A stretch of DNA of 64,000 bases from Mucilaginibacter auburnensis. Its GTDB lineage: Bacteria; Bacteroidota; Bacteroidia; Sphingobacteriales; Sphingobacteriaceae. The translations under genes were made by a program, and so were the position numbers. Positions 16,138-23,831 of the stretch are shown piece after piece. The notes beneath the pieces were generated by a model. The model was given only the letters and a program-made list of their open reading frames with translations. It made no database searches and was not told the origin of the DNA. The stretch is taken from positions 1,240,001 through 1,304,000 of the forward strand of contig NZ_PGFJ01000001.1 of NCBI RefSeq assembly GCF_002797815.1, written 5' to 3'. Within the stretch, counting starts at the first letter, position 1, and the number at the start of each line of letters is the position of its first letter.

Positions 16138-17067
16138 ATGTTTTTAGAGCGTTTTATACAATATATACAATTTGAAAAACGGTACTCTCCTCACACCGTT
16201 TCGGCATACCAGTCAGATCTTGGCCAGTTCATTGCCTTTTTAAATAATCCCGAAGGCATTGAGCCTCCGCCCGAACTTACCATTACCCATCCCGACCAAA
16301 TAACACATCACCACATACGTAACTGGATGGTGGATATGATGGGCAATGAAATTGCTTCGCGGTCTGTTAGCAGAAAAATAGCTACACTGCGCAAATACTT
16401 TAAGTTTTTATTAGCTGATGGAATAATCATTGTAAATCCTGCTTCTAAAATAAACACACCCAAGGTGCCGAAAAATTTACCTGTAGTGGTTGAGGATGCC
16501 AAGCTTACGCAAATGTTAGATGGGGCATTGAATGGTAGTGGCACTCCCATATTCAATGAAGATTTTGCAGGAACACGTGATAAGTTGGTAGTAGAAATGC
16601 TGTTTGGTACAGGTATGCGTTTGGCAGAGTTGGTTGGCCTCAAAGAAACCGATATTGATAAATACGAAGGCACAGTAAAGGTTTTAGGCAAGCGCAACAA
16701 ACAACGCATTATTCCGCTTAATAATGAATTGAAGCTTTTATTGGAGCGCTATTTGTTGTTAAAGAAAAGTGAAAATTTTAGTAACAATTCATTAACATTG
16801 ATCGTTACAAATAAAGGAACGGATGTATATCCGAAGCTTATTTATCTGATAGTGCAAAAGTATTTATCTCACATATCAACCCAAAGCAAACGTAGTCCGC
16901 ATGTGTTACGGCACACATTTGCTACCAGCCTGCTCAATAAAGGAGCCGACCTTAATGCTATTAAAGAGCTGTTGGGCCACGCTAATCTTAGTGCTACACA
17001 GATCTATACGCATAATTCTGTTGAAAGATTAAAATCTATTTATAAACTCGCCCATCCAAAGGCATAA
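16138..17067 (+). CDS. xerC: Tyrosine recombinase XerC/XerD type
   Basis: 309 residues from MFLERFIQYIQFEKRYSPHTVSAYQSDL; five extra codons are possible. An N-terminal SAM-like core-binding domain (1-110) precedes the catalytic domain. Visible catalytic residues are Arg in GTGMRLAELVGL (about 159), HVLRH (about 255-259), His in LLGHANL (about 280) and Tyr in QIYTHNS (about 290). It resolves chromosome dimers at dif with a partner recombinase; which of C or D it is cannot be told. Its position between rpsU and hpf is common in Bacteroidota, so housekeeping rather than mobile. Confidence 0.9.
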   Translation: MFLERFIQYIQFEKRYSPHTVSAYQSDLGQFIAFLNNPEGIEPPPELTITHPDQITHHHIRNWMVDMMGNEIASRSVSRKIATLRKYFKFLLADGIIIVNPASKINTPKVPKNLPVVVEDAKLTQMLDGALNGSGTPIFNEDFAGTRDKLVVEMLFGTGMRLAELVGLKETDIDKYEGTVKVLGKRNKQRIIPLNNELKLLLERYLLLKKSENFSNNSLTLIVTNKGTDVYPKLIYLIVQKYLSHISTQSKRSPHVLRHTFATSLLNKGADLNAIKELLGHANLSATQIYTHNSVERLKSIYKLAHPKA

Positions 17068-17068
17068 A

Positions 17069-17075
17069 AAGGAGG
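17069..17075 (+). promoter_or_regulatory. Strong Shine-Dalgarno of hpf
   Basis: AAGGAGG (with two more A bases upstream) matches the CCTCCTTT of the 16S tail over about eight bases, four bases before the ATG at 17080 and directly after the xerC stop codon at 17065-17067. It is one of only two such sites noticed in the window. Confidence 0.75.
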
Positions 17076-17079
17076 AATC

Positions 17080-17433
17080 ATGAAAATTACCGTTCAATCA
17101 ATTCATTTTAGTGCAGACAAAAACTTATTGGCATTTATCCAAAAGAAAGCCGATAAACTTGATACCTTTTTTGACAATATTATAAACGGAGAGGTTTATT
17201 TAAAATTAGAAAATGTAGAAGACGAAGCTAATAAAATAGCTGAGATCAAATTGCACCTGCCGGGTAACACCATGTTTGCCAAAGAGCAGTGCAAAACTTT
17301 TGAAGAAGCAACCGACCTGGCTATTGAGAGCTTGCGCAAGCAAATAGCTAAACACAAAACCAAAAAAGAAATAGCAGCGCAGGAAGTTAGAAAAGCTGTT
17401 CTGACTTCGACAGACGAAGAAGACGATTTTTAA
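17080..17433 (+). CDS. hpf: Ribosome hibernation-promoting factor (short HPF/RaiA family)
   Basis: 117 residues. MKITVQSIHFSADKNLLAFIQKKADKLDTFFDNIINGEVYLKLEN and AEIKLHLPGNTMFAKEQCKTFEEATDLAIESLRKQIAKHK match the S30AE/RaiA fold that binds the decoding centre of idle ribosomes. It lacks the long C-terminal dimerisation domain, so it is the short form. It is the third gene after rpsU and xerC, 12 bases downstream of xerC, with its own strong ribosome binding site. A terminator follows. Confidence 0.92.
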   Translation: MKITVQSIHFSADKNLLAFIQKKADKLDTFFDNIINGEVYLKLENVEDEANKIAEIKLHLPGNTMFAKEQCKTFEEATDLAIESLRKQIAKHKTKKEIAAQEVRKAVLTSTDEEDDF

Positions 17434-17456
17434 TTAAATAAATATATTACAACGAG

Positions 17457-17485
17457 GGCCTTCATTAACGTGAGGGCCTTTTTTA
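17457..17485 (+). terminator. Rho-independent terminator of rpsU-xerC-hpf
   Basis: GGCCTTCA (17457-17464) pairs with TGAGGGCC (17471-17478) over eight pairs with one G-U, loop TTAACG, followed by a run of seven T. Confidence 0.85.
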
Positions 17486-17574
17486 TTATATGTCTCTGAC
17501 TTTTTACTTATAATTTTCACATTTCCTAAAACGTTTGCGTAAATTCAACCAACCTAATTACAAGCCATACCAAT

Positions 17575-18363
17575 ATGAATAAAAAGCGCAATTACTTTTT
17601 TTTTGCTGTTACATTTGTAGTTTATCTATCGCTGCAAGTGGTTGCAATTAGCGCTTTCGCGCAAGTCCCGGGCGGTGCCAGTGGGCCAGGTGCGGGCGGC
17701 CCCAGACGGGGACCAGCCCTGCCACCTATACCACTGGCTGAGGATACTACACATACATTAACCAAAAGCTTTACGCAGGCTACTAATATCAAAAAAGCGC
17801 CCGATGCCGACGGCTTTATTCAACGCTGGCTGGTACTGGAACCCATAAAAAAGAACGACCGCACTAATAGCCAGCTTACCGAGGGTTATTTGAGAGAGAC
17901 CTTTGCCTCTGCCAATAATTTCTCAACGGACTATAACGTGGTACCAAAAAGTGGTGAGAAGGTAAAAATCGGCAATCAGGAATTGAAGTGGTATGCGCTG
18001 GACAGTAAATCATTCAACTTTAATTTACACCATTTTAGCTATGCCACCAATACTACCCGTAACGGTGTGCTGTTTTGGTTGGTTACGGTAGTGAACTGCG
18101 CGCAAGACATTAAGAACGTTCGCTTAGCTGCGGGGCCAAACTCTGCAGGTGGTTTTTGGGTGAACGGCAAAGAAGTGCTGGTTGTACCCGGAGATAAGGA
18201 CGTTATAGCCGACCTGGCAACTTCACCGCTTTTTACACTTAAAAAAGGCAAAAATGTTGTTCGGGTGGCCATTATGAACGGGCAGGGTATGGTAAACTTT
18301 TGCGTGCGTTTTTTGGATGAAAACGGAAAGCCGGTAAAAAACTATACACTCAGCGTTGAGTGA
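17575..18363 (+). CDS. Secreted beta-sandwich protein with sugar-binding-like domain
   Basis: 262 residues. A signal peptide (KRNYFFFAVTFVVYLSLQVVAISAFAQ) is followed by a Gly/Pro-rich linker (VPGGASGPGAGGPRRGPALPP). The C-terminal half carries GGFWVNGKEVLVVPGDKDVIADLATSPLFTLKKGKNVVRVAIMNGQG, which resembles the galactose-binding-like domains of GH2 enzymes and of Bacteroidota esterases (VNGK ... LKKGKNVVRV). No catalytic motif is seen. The GH43 gene starts 28 bases downstream, so the two form an operon; a role in binding the same plant polysaccharide is inference. Confidence 0.65.
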   Translation: MNKKRNYFFFAVTFVVYLSLQVVAISAFAQVPGGASGPGAGGPRRGPALPPIPLAEDTTHTLTKSFTQATNIKKAPDADGFIQRWLVLEPIKKNDRTNSQLTEGYLRETFASANNFSTDYNVVPKSGEKVKIGNQELKWYALDSKSFNFNLHHFSYATNTTRNGVLFWLVTVVNCAQDIKNVRLAAGPNSAGGFWVNGKEVLVVPGDKDVIADLATSPLFTLKKGKNVVRVAIMNGQGMVNFCVRFLDENGKPVKNYTLSVE

Positions 18364-18391
18364 TCTGTCAACTTAAATCTCATTCAAAAAA

Positions 18392-19840
18392 ATGAAAAGT
18401 ATAAAATTGATAGGTGCTACCGCTGTTATGGTGGCATCTGTAACACAAAGTTTAACAGCGCAAATAGGCCGCCCCAATATTCATGACCCATCAACCGTGG
18501 TGGAAGATAAGGGTAAATACTACTCTTTTGGCACAGGCGGCGGCGGTATTATTTCAGACGATGGCTGGAAATGGTATGGCGGCGGTGTTCGCCCCGGTGG
18601 TGGCGCTGCGCCTGATGCCATGAAAATTGGCGACCGTTTCCTGGTGGTATACGGAGCAACCGGAGGTGGCGGTAACCACAAGGGGGTTATTTATGCGATG
18701 TGGAACAAAACACTCGACCCAAAATCGCCGGACTTTAAGTATTCTGACCCTGTGATAGTTGCGACATCCGATGGCTACGAAGATAACGACGCTATTGATC
18801 CCAGCCTGATGCTCGATCCCACTACCGGTCGCCTTTGGCTAACCTACGGAACTTACTATGGTTTTATCCGTTTAGTTGAGCTTGACCCAAAAACAGGCAA
18901 GCGTGTTGCAGGTAATAAGCCGGTTAATGTTGCCATTACCTGCGAGGCATCGGCTATGATGTATCATGAAGGCTGGTATTACCTTTTGGGGACCCATGCC
19001 ACCTGCTGTGCCGGCCCCAACTCTACTTACAACATTGTTGTTGGCCGTTCAAAAAGCGTTACAGGTCCGTTTATGGATAATGTAGGCAGAAGCATGCTTC
19101 AGGGAGGTGGCAGAATGGTGGCTATTACCGATGGAGACCTTTTTGGCCCCGGTCACTTTGGCGCTATCAAGGGAGAGAAAGGCGTGCAGAAAATGTCGTT
19201 CCACTGGGAGGCTGATCTGGCGCAGGGCGGTGCAAGCGTTTTGGGTGTTTTACCAATAGTTTGGAAGAACGGATGGCCAAGCGCAGGGCAAAATGTTAAG
19301 ACAGGCACCTATGAGATCCAATCAGAAAGAAGAGGTTTTGGACTGGAGTTGACCGTTGACCTGGTAAACATTCAAACCGCCTCACGCGGCTTTGGTGGCG
19401 CGCCTGCTAATGCTGGTCCTGAGAAACCAGTACCTGCGCAAAAGCTGAGTGATGTAATTAATAACTGGCCAACAGGCGATATCAATACGCGCCTGAACGA
19501 GTACATGTCTCGTCCGCATCAAAAGTGGAGCATTGTACCTGCGCCCGATTCAAGCGGATATTTGGGTGCACCCTATTATAAAATTGTGATAGCCGGTACA
19601 GACAGAGCTTTAACCGCGACGGCAGATGGCCGGGTGATTACCGTTCCTAAATACACCGGGGCGCCGGAGCAGTTGTGGATGCTTGACCAGTTAACAGACG
19701 GCACCTATCGTATTATGCCTAAACAGGTACCTAACTCAACCGATAAACTGGCCTTAATGTCAAGCGGAGACAGTACACCAGTTTTGGCTAAATTTAATTT
19801 TGATAGCGATAATTTTAAATGGAATTTTAAGGCGCAGTAG
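18392..19840 (+). CDS. Secreted glycoside hydrolase family 43 with C-terminal lectin-like domain
   Basis: 482 residues; a signal peptide ends near SLTAQ. The GH43 five-bladed propeller is recognised by RPNIHDPSTV (catalytic base Asp near residue 32), DNDAIDPSLMLDP (Asp near 135) and ITCEASAMM (catalytic acid Glu near 184). These enzymes remove or cut arabinofuranosyl or xylosyl chains; the HDPS start and TYGTYYGFIRLVELDP resemble arabinanases, but specificity is uncertain. Residues about 380-480 (HQKWSIVPAPDSSG..., APEQLWMLDQLTDGTYRI) look like a ricin-type beta-trefoil sugar-binding domain. Glycine-rich loops near residues 45-70 are unusual. Confidence 0.8.
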   Translation: MKSIKLIGATAVMVASVTQSLTAQIGRPNIHDPSTVVEDKGKYYSFGTGGGGIISDDGWKWYGGGVRPGGGAAPDAMKIGDRFLVVYGATGGGGNHKGVIYAMWNKTLDPKSPDFKYSDPVIVATSDGYEDNDAIDPSLMLDPTTGRLWLTYGTYYGFIRLVELDPKTGKRVAGNKPVNVAITCEASAMMYHEGWYYLLGTHATCCAGPNSTYNIVVGRSKSVTGPFMDNVGRSMLQGGGRMVAITDGDLFGPGHFGAIKGEKGVQKMSFHWEADLAQGGASVLGVLPIVWKNGWPSAGQNVKTGTYEIQSERRGFGLELTVDLVNIQTASRGFGGAPANAGPEKPVPAQKLSDVINNWPTGDINTRLNEYMSRPHQKWSIVPAPDSSGYLGAPYYKIVIAGTDRALTATADGRVITVPKYTGAPEQLWMLDQLTDGTYRIMPKQVPNSTDKLALMSSGDSTPVLAKFNFDSDNFKWNFKAQ

Positions 19841-19863
19841 GTTTAGTGATTTCACTGAATGAA

Positions 19864-19899
19864 AAGACTTTCTGAAAAATAGAAAGTCTTTTTTTTTTA
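19864..19899 (+). terminator. Rho-independent terminator of the GH43 gene
   Basis: AAGACTTTCT and AGAAAGTCTT form a perfect ten-base stem with a seven-base loop, followed by nine to ten T residues. Confidence 0.93.
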
Positions 19900-19900
19900 A

Positions 19901-20070
19901 CACTATGGTGTCCCGCGTTGATGTGCGGGTTGATTTGATTTTTTCTGTCATTAGGACAAAAAAAGATTGAAAGACAGATATTTAATATTTTTCATTTTCA
20001 GCATAAAGAAAGATTGGTCGCTTTTGCGAGTTTTTGGTCCACGGGATGGGACAGGGTTGGGTACACTAAG
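19901..20070. repeat. Dispersed element A, copy 1 (GGTGTCCC ... TTGGTCCAC ... ACACTAAG)
   Basis: Starts CACTATGGTGTCCC and ends TTTTGGTCCAC-ggg-ATGGGACAGGGTT-ggg-TACACTAAG. Copy 2 at 48905-49087 has the same ends and a different middle. TGTCCC near the left end is inverted as GGGACA near the right. No coding frame inside. Confidence 0.6.
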
Positions 20071-20082
20071 TAAATATTTGCT

Positions 20083-20163
20083 CCGGTAGTCGGAGACTAT
20101 CGGCATAGTGGTTCGTAGACAGGAGTCTACGAACAGTGGGGTTCTTAGATGGAGGCTACTAAC
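20083..20163. repeat. Three tandem short hairpin modules
   Basis: CCGGTAGTC-GGA-GACTATCGG (20083-20103), GTTCGTAGAC-AGGA-GTCTACGAAC (20111-20134, perfect), and a decayed third, GTTCTTAGAT-GGAG-GCTACTAAC (20141-20163). Linkers are CATAGTG and AGTGGG. Similar modular hairpins with CAGTG linkers occur at 51879 and 58594. Confidence 0.65.
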
Positions 20164-20182
20164 AGCATGGGGAAGATGTGCT

Positions 20183-20796
20183 TCAATATTTTACTTCAAT
20201 CTGATTTCCATGCATATCATCATATATTGTAAAAACATTACTTTTTTTATAGAATGCTTCGATTTTATATGTTTGATTTAAACTTTTACTGAAAAAGAAT
20301 TCGGAATAATTAATTTGTTCCCCAGGCAGCAGAACTATACATTCTAAGAAACTGTCAAAAAAAAATCTTTAGTCATTGCAGTATTTCTAAAGTTTTTATA
20401 ATAAAACTTCTGCTAGTAGGTGCGCTTTAACTTGTCAACAATAAGTTTTCTCTTTCTTATTATTTTAACAGATTTGAGGGGGGCTATAGGCTTCATAAAA
20501 AACAAAAACTCATCATCTAAAGATGCTGGAATAAGATTGTGTAATTGTATGGAATCCTGCTTTAACATTTTGTTATCTTTCGATACTTCTACTTTTATAT
20601 CTTTTACAGGAATATATAGTGTGTCATTTGTGTTATTATGAATTCTAAAAAGCAACTGATTGCAAAAACTGCTGTTTGGTATTGCGTAGAACCCAAGAGA
20701 AACAAATTCAATATCTGAATTTCCAAGTGATGATTGACCAGAGACAGAGAATATTGATATACAAAAGGCAATAACTAACCCAAGCATCTTTTTCAT
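20183..20796 (-). pseudogene. Broken gene for a small secreted protein (TAG plus frameshift)
   Basis: The intact part (20413-20796, 127 residues) starts with a signal peptide MKKMLGLVIAFCISIFSVSGQ and continues as a beta-rich domain (YAIPNSSFCNQLLFRIHNNTNDTLYIPVKDIKVEVS) to a TAG at 20413-20415. The same frame continues past the TAG as QKFYYKNFRNTAMTKDFF to an A9/T9 run (20357-20365). One base restored there opens a further frame of about 57 residues (DSFLECIVLLPGEQINYSEFFFSK ... GNQIEVKY) to a stop at 20183. The total of 614 bases is one short of a 204-codon reading frame. The family is unknown. Either the short form is still made or the gene is dead. Confidence 0.6.
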
Positions 20797-20854
20797 AACA
20801 TTTCTTTTTCAATCTTGATGTTCTGTCCTAATTAAAAGTTCAAAAGGTAAATTA

Positions 20855-21382
20855 TCAATACACTGCCAACGCAATCACCTCGTCACTCACCGGAACTATC
20901 TTTTCTCTTCCGCCTAAAAAGCCCAGTTCAACAATAAAGGTAAAGCCGCATACATGGCCACCCATGTCGTGTATCAGTTCGCTGGCTGCCATTACGGTGC
21001 CGCCGGTTGCCAGCAGGTCGTCGTGCAATAAAATGTGCGCGCCGGGTTCAAAGGCATCGGTGTGCATTTCAATAACCGCGCTGCCGTATTCCAGGTCGTA
21101 CTTTTTTTGCTTAACAGAGTAGGGCAGCTTGCCCGCCTTGCGTATCGGCACAAACGGTACGCCTAACTGATTAGCCAATGTAAGTCCGAATAAAAACCCG
21201 CGACTCTCAATGCCCGCAACGGCGTCAATTTGCTTATTGCCCAATCGCTCAATAAAAGCATTAACAATACTTTCGCACAAAGCATGGTCCTTTAAAATGG
21301 TAGTGATATCTTTAAATACTATACCCGGTTTAGGGAAGTCGGGAATATCGCGTATGGCCGCTTTTATTTGTTGTTCAATCAT
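20855..21382 (-). CDS. apt: Adenine phosphoribosyltransferase
   Basis: 175 residues, full length. The N-terminus MIEQQIKAAIRDIPDFPKPGIVFKDITTIL and AVAGIESRGFLFG are Apt signatures, and the PRPP-binding loop is ILLHDDLLATGGT (about 117-129). It converts adenine plus PRPP to AMP in purine salvage, in the cytosol. The start overlaps the stop of the ComEA-like gene by four bases (ATGA), so the two are co-translated. Confidence 0.95.
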   Translation of the reverse strand: MIEQQIKAAIRDIPDFPKPGIVFKDITTILKDHALCESIVNAFIERLGNKQIDAVAGIESRGFLFGLTLANQLGVPFVPIRKAGKLPYSVKQKKYDLEYGSAVIEMHTDAFEPGAHILLHDDLLATGGTVMAASELIHDMGGHVCGFTFIVELGFLGGREKIVPVSDEVIALAVY

Positions 21383-22038
21383 TTAAAAGAGATGTAAGGT
21401 GCAATTTTACGCAAAATTTCGTCGTTCAGCAGTACTATATCGCGCATGTCATCCACAGAGTTATAATTGCCATGCTGCGCCCGGTATTGAATAACTGCAT
21501 TGGCCTGCTTATAGCTGAGGTACGGAAAGTGCCGCAATTCATCAAACTCAACTTTATTAATGGGTATTGGTTTCGGCTTGTAGGGATCAAGGCGCAGCTC
21601 ATCGCTTATCTCCTTATACTTATCAGCGTCTAAGCCGTAAACTTCTTTTAGCTGTTCCATGTTAACAAAACCACCCAGTCTTTTTCGGTACAATACAATA
21701 CGTCTCGCGAATGATGGCCCTACGCCATGAACGCGTGTGAACGTGGCGGAATCGGCTTTATTAATGTCAATCGTTTCGCCGGGCTTTAGTTTGTTTGAAG
21801 TATAAGGATAGAGCGATGCGTTATTAGCGTTTCCGGATTTTTTAAACGCTTTGTTGTCTTTGTTTTCTAACGCGGCTACCGCTTTATCAAAATCTTTAAA
21901 GTTTATTAATTTATCTTTGTGAAAATGTTGATAAGCATAGGGCAGCGCCAACACTATTAATATAACAATGAGTAATATTATAGTGCCGTTCCATTCTTTT
22001 TTGGTGATGGAAAAATATTGGATCAAGCGTTGCCTCAT
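21379..22038 (-). CDS. ComEA-like helix-hairpin-helix protein, membrane-anchored
   Basis: 219 residues. One N-terminal membrane helix (about 20-37, TIILLIVILIVLALPYAY) leaves the rest outside the cytosol. Two helix-hairpin-helix units are visible: IDINKADSATFTRVHGVGPSFARRIVLYRKRLGGF (about 90-125) and FDELRHFPYLSYKQANAVIQYRAQHG (about 165-195). ComEA-type proteins bind incoming DNA during uptake; whether this one acts in competence is not shown. It is coupled to apt downstream and divergent from the acyltransferase gene (38-base spacer). Confidence 0.82.
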   Translation of the reverse strand: MRQRLIQYFSITKKEWNGTIILLIVILIVLALPYAYQHFHKDKLINFKDFDKAVAALENKDNKAFKKSGNANNASLYPYTSNKLKPGETIDINKADSATFTRVHGVGPSFARRIVLYRKRLGGFVNMEQLKEVYGLDADKYKEISDELRLDPYKPKPIPINKVEFDELRHFPYLSYKQANAVIQYRAQHGNYNSVDDMRDIVLLNDEILRKIAPYISFK

Positions 22039-22076
22039 GGCTTAGGTAAGCTGCCGTTAAAGTACTAAGTTAAGAA

Positions 22077-23831
22077 ATGAAAATAATAACCACCGAGGAA
22101 TTTGCCAAAGCAACCGGATTAGATAAACTGCATATGCCCGGACTGGCCTCGTTCCTGATGGAAGTAATGAAGATTAACCAGGTAAACAGCTTGTTTGCCG
22201 GCGCGCAGGATAAACAAGGCATTGAGTTTATTGATGCCATTTTAAAAGGTTGTGGTGTTGAAGTTGAGTTTGATGAGAAAGATCTTCGCAACATTCCGCG
22301 TAATGGTAGTTTTATTGCCATAGCCAATCACCCGTATGGCGGCATTGAGGGACTTGTACTATTAAAGATGCTGTTAATGGTTAGGCCTGATGCTAAACTG
22401 ATGGCAAACTTCATCCTGAAAAAGATACCTAACCTGAGCGATTACTTTATTGCCGTAAATCCGTTTGAAAATGTAGAGCATGCATCAAGCATCAGCGGTA
22501 TAAAAAATACATTGCAATTATTGGCGGAAGACACGCCCATCGGTATTTTCCCGGCAGGCGAGGTGTCGACTTTTAAAATTGAAAAGCAGCAGGTTACTGA
22601 TAGGATATGGCACCCGGTAGTAGGTAAGATCATTGCCAAATCAAAGGTGCCGGTTGTGCCGGTTTATTTCCACGGAAATAACGGAGTGCTGTTTAACGTG
22701 CTAAGTTTAATACACCCAACGCTGCGTACGGCTAAATTGCCGTCGGAATTGTTTAATAAGCAGGGACACACTATCAGGCTGCGTATAGGTAAGCCTATTT
22801 ATGTACAGGATATTCCGGATTATAATAATACCGGCAAGTTGCTCAACTTTTTGCGTGCCAAAACCTATGCGTTGGGCACGGGCTTAGAAGGTGAGCGCCG
22901 TTTGTTTAAACCACGCAACCTGTTCAAAATAAAAAAAAAGCAACAGGAGATAGTTGAGGCGCTTAACCCCGACGTTTTAGATCGCGAGATAACTCCGCTG
23001 CGTGAAGATTACCTGGTATGGACGGAGAAAAACTATGAAGTGTTCATTACCCCAACATCAGCTATTCCTAATGTTATCAGGGAAATTGGCCGGTTGCGCG
23101 AGATCACATTTAGAGAGGTAGGAGAGGGTACCAATAAATCAACCGACTTAGACGAATACGATATTTACTATCACCACCTGTTTATATGGGATAGAGAGGC
23201 CCGCATGATAGTGGGTGCTTACCGCATTGGTCTGGGTGATGAGATTTACTACAGCTTTGGCAAAAAAGGTTTTTATATTAATGAGCTGTTTAAGATCAAG
23301 TCGGAGTTCTCTCCGGTGCTGAAACGAAGTCTGGAGCTGGGCCGGTCTTTCATCCGCAAAGAATATCAGCTTAAACCATTGCCGCTGTTCCTGTTGTGGA
23401 AGGGTATATTAAAATACCTGATGGATAACCCACGCTACAGGTATTTGATAGGGCCGGTAAGCATCAGCAATTCGTTTTCTAAATTCTCCAAATCACTTAT
23501 AGTTGATTACATCACCCGCAATCATTTTGATGAGGAGATGGCCGCCTTTGTTAGGCCACGTAAAAAGTTTAAGGTTGATTTTTCAAAAGTTGATGCCAAT
23601 ATATTGCGCAGCGGCGAGGAAAGCTTTAAAAGCCTGGACAGCCTGATATCAGAAGTGGAAACCCGCAGCATGAAGGTGCCTGTTCTGCTGCGTCAATACA
23701 TTGGCCTGAACGCCAAAATTATCTGCTTTAATATTGACCCTAAATTCTCTGATTCTCTGGATGGTTTCCTGGTATTGGATCTGGAAAACATACCTCAGGA
23801 TATGTTGGAAAAGTTGGGTAAGAATTTTTAA
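22077..23831 (+). CDS. Bifunctional acyltransferase, OlsF-like (amino-acid lipid synthesis)
   Basis: 584 residues with two domains. The N-terminal half is a lysophospholipid acyltransferase (IAIANHPYGGIEG at about 82-94, then IGIFPAGEVSTF and VPVVPVYFHGNN). The C-terminal half, from about residue 320, is an OlsB/hemolysin-type GNAT N-acyltransferase (VIREIGRLREITFREVGEGTNKSTDLDEYDIYYHHLFIWD ... YRYLIGPVSISNSFSK). This order matches OlsF, which in Serratia and Flavobacterium attaches both acyl chains of ornithine-type lipids. In Bacteroidota glycine or ornithine lipids are plausible products; which amino acid is used cannot be read from sequence. Confidence 0.82.
   Translation: MKIITTEEFAKATGLDKLHMPGLASFLMEVMKINQVNSLFAGAQDKQGIEFIDAILKGCGVEVEFDEKDLRNIPRNGSFIAIANHPYGGIEGLVLLKMLLMVRPDAKLMANFILKKIPNLSDYFIAVNPFENVEHASSISGIKNTLQLLAEDTPIGIFPAGEVSTFKIEKQQVTDRIWHPVVGKIIAKSKVPVVPVYFHGNNGVLFNVLSLIHPTLRTAKLPSELFNKQGHTIRLRIGKPIYVQDIPDYNNTGKLLNFLRAKTYALGTGLEGERRLFKPRNLFKIKKKQQEIVEALNPDVLDREITPLREDYLVWTEKNYEVFITPTSAIPNVIREIGRLREITFREVGEGTNKSTDLDEYDIYYHHLFIWDREARMIVGAYRIGLGDEIYYSFGKKGFYINELFKIKSEFSPVLKRSLELGRSFIRKEYQLKPLPLFLLWKGILKYLMDNPRYRYLIGPVSISNSFSKFSKSLIVDYITRNHFDEEMAAFVRPRKKFKVDFSKVDANILRSGEESFKSLDSLISEVETRSMKVPVLLRQYIGLNAKIICFNIDPKFSDSLDGFLVLDLENIPQDMLEKLGKNF

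Noticed and set aside
16138..17067. xerC-like gene as a sign of an integron or genomic island
   Set aside because: It sits between rpsU and hpf, a conserved housekeeping order, with no attachment repeats or cargo genes.
19901..20070. Intact insertion sequence
   Set aside because: Only 170 bases, no transposase frame, no target-site duplication recognised; kept as a non-autonomous repeat candidate.
20413..20415. TAG read as a recoded amino acid (suppression or pyrrolysine-like)
   Set aside because: A second lesion (the frameshift at the A9 run) follows 18 codons on, so decay explains both; no SECIS/PYLIS-like context or machinery is visible.
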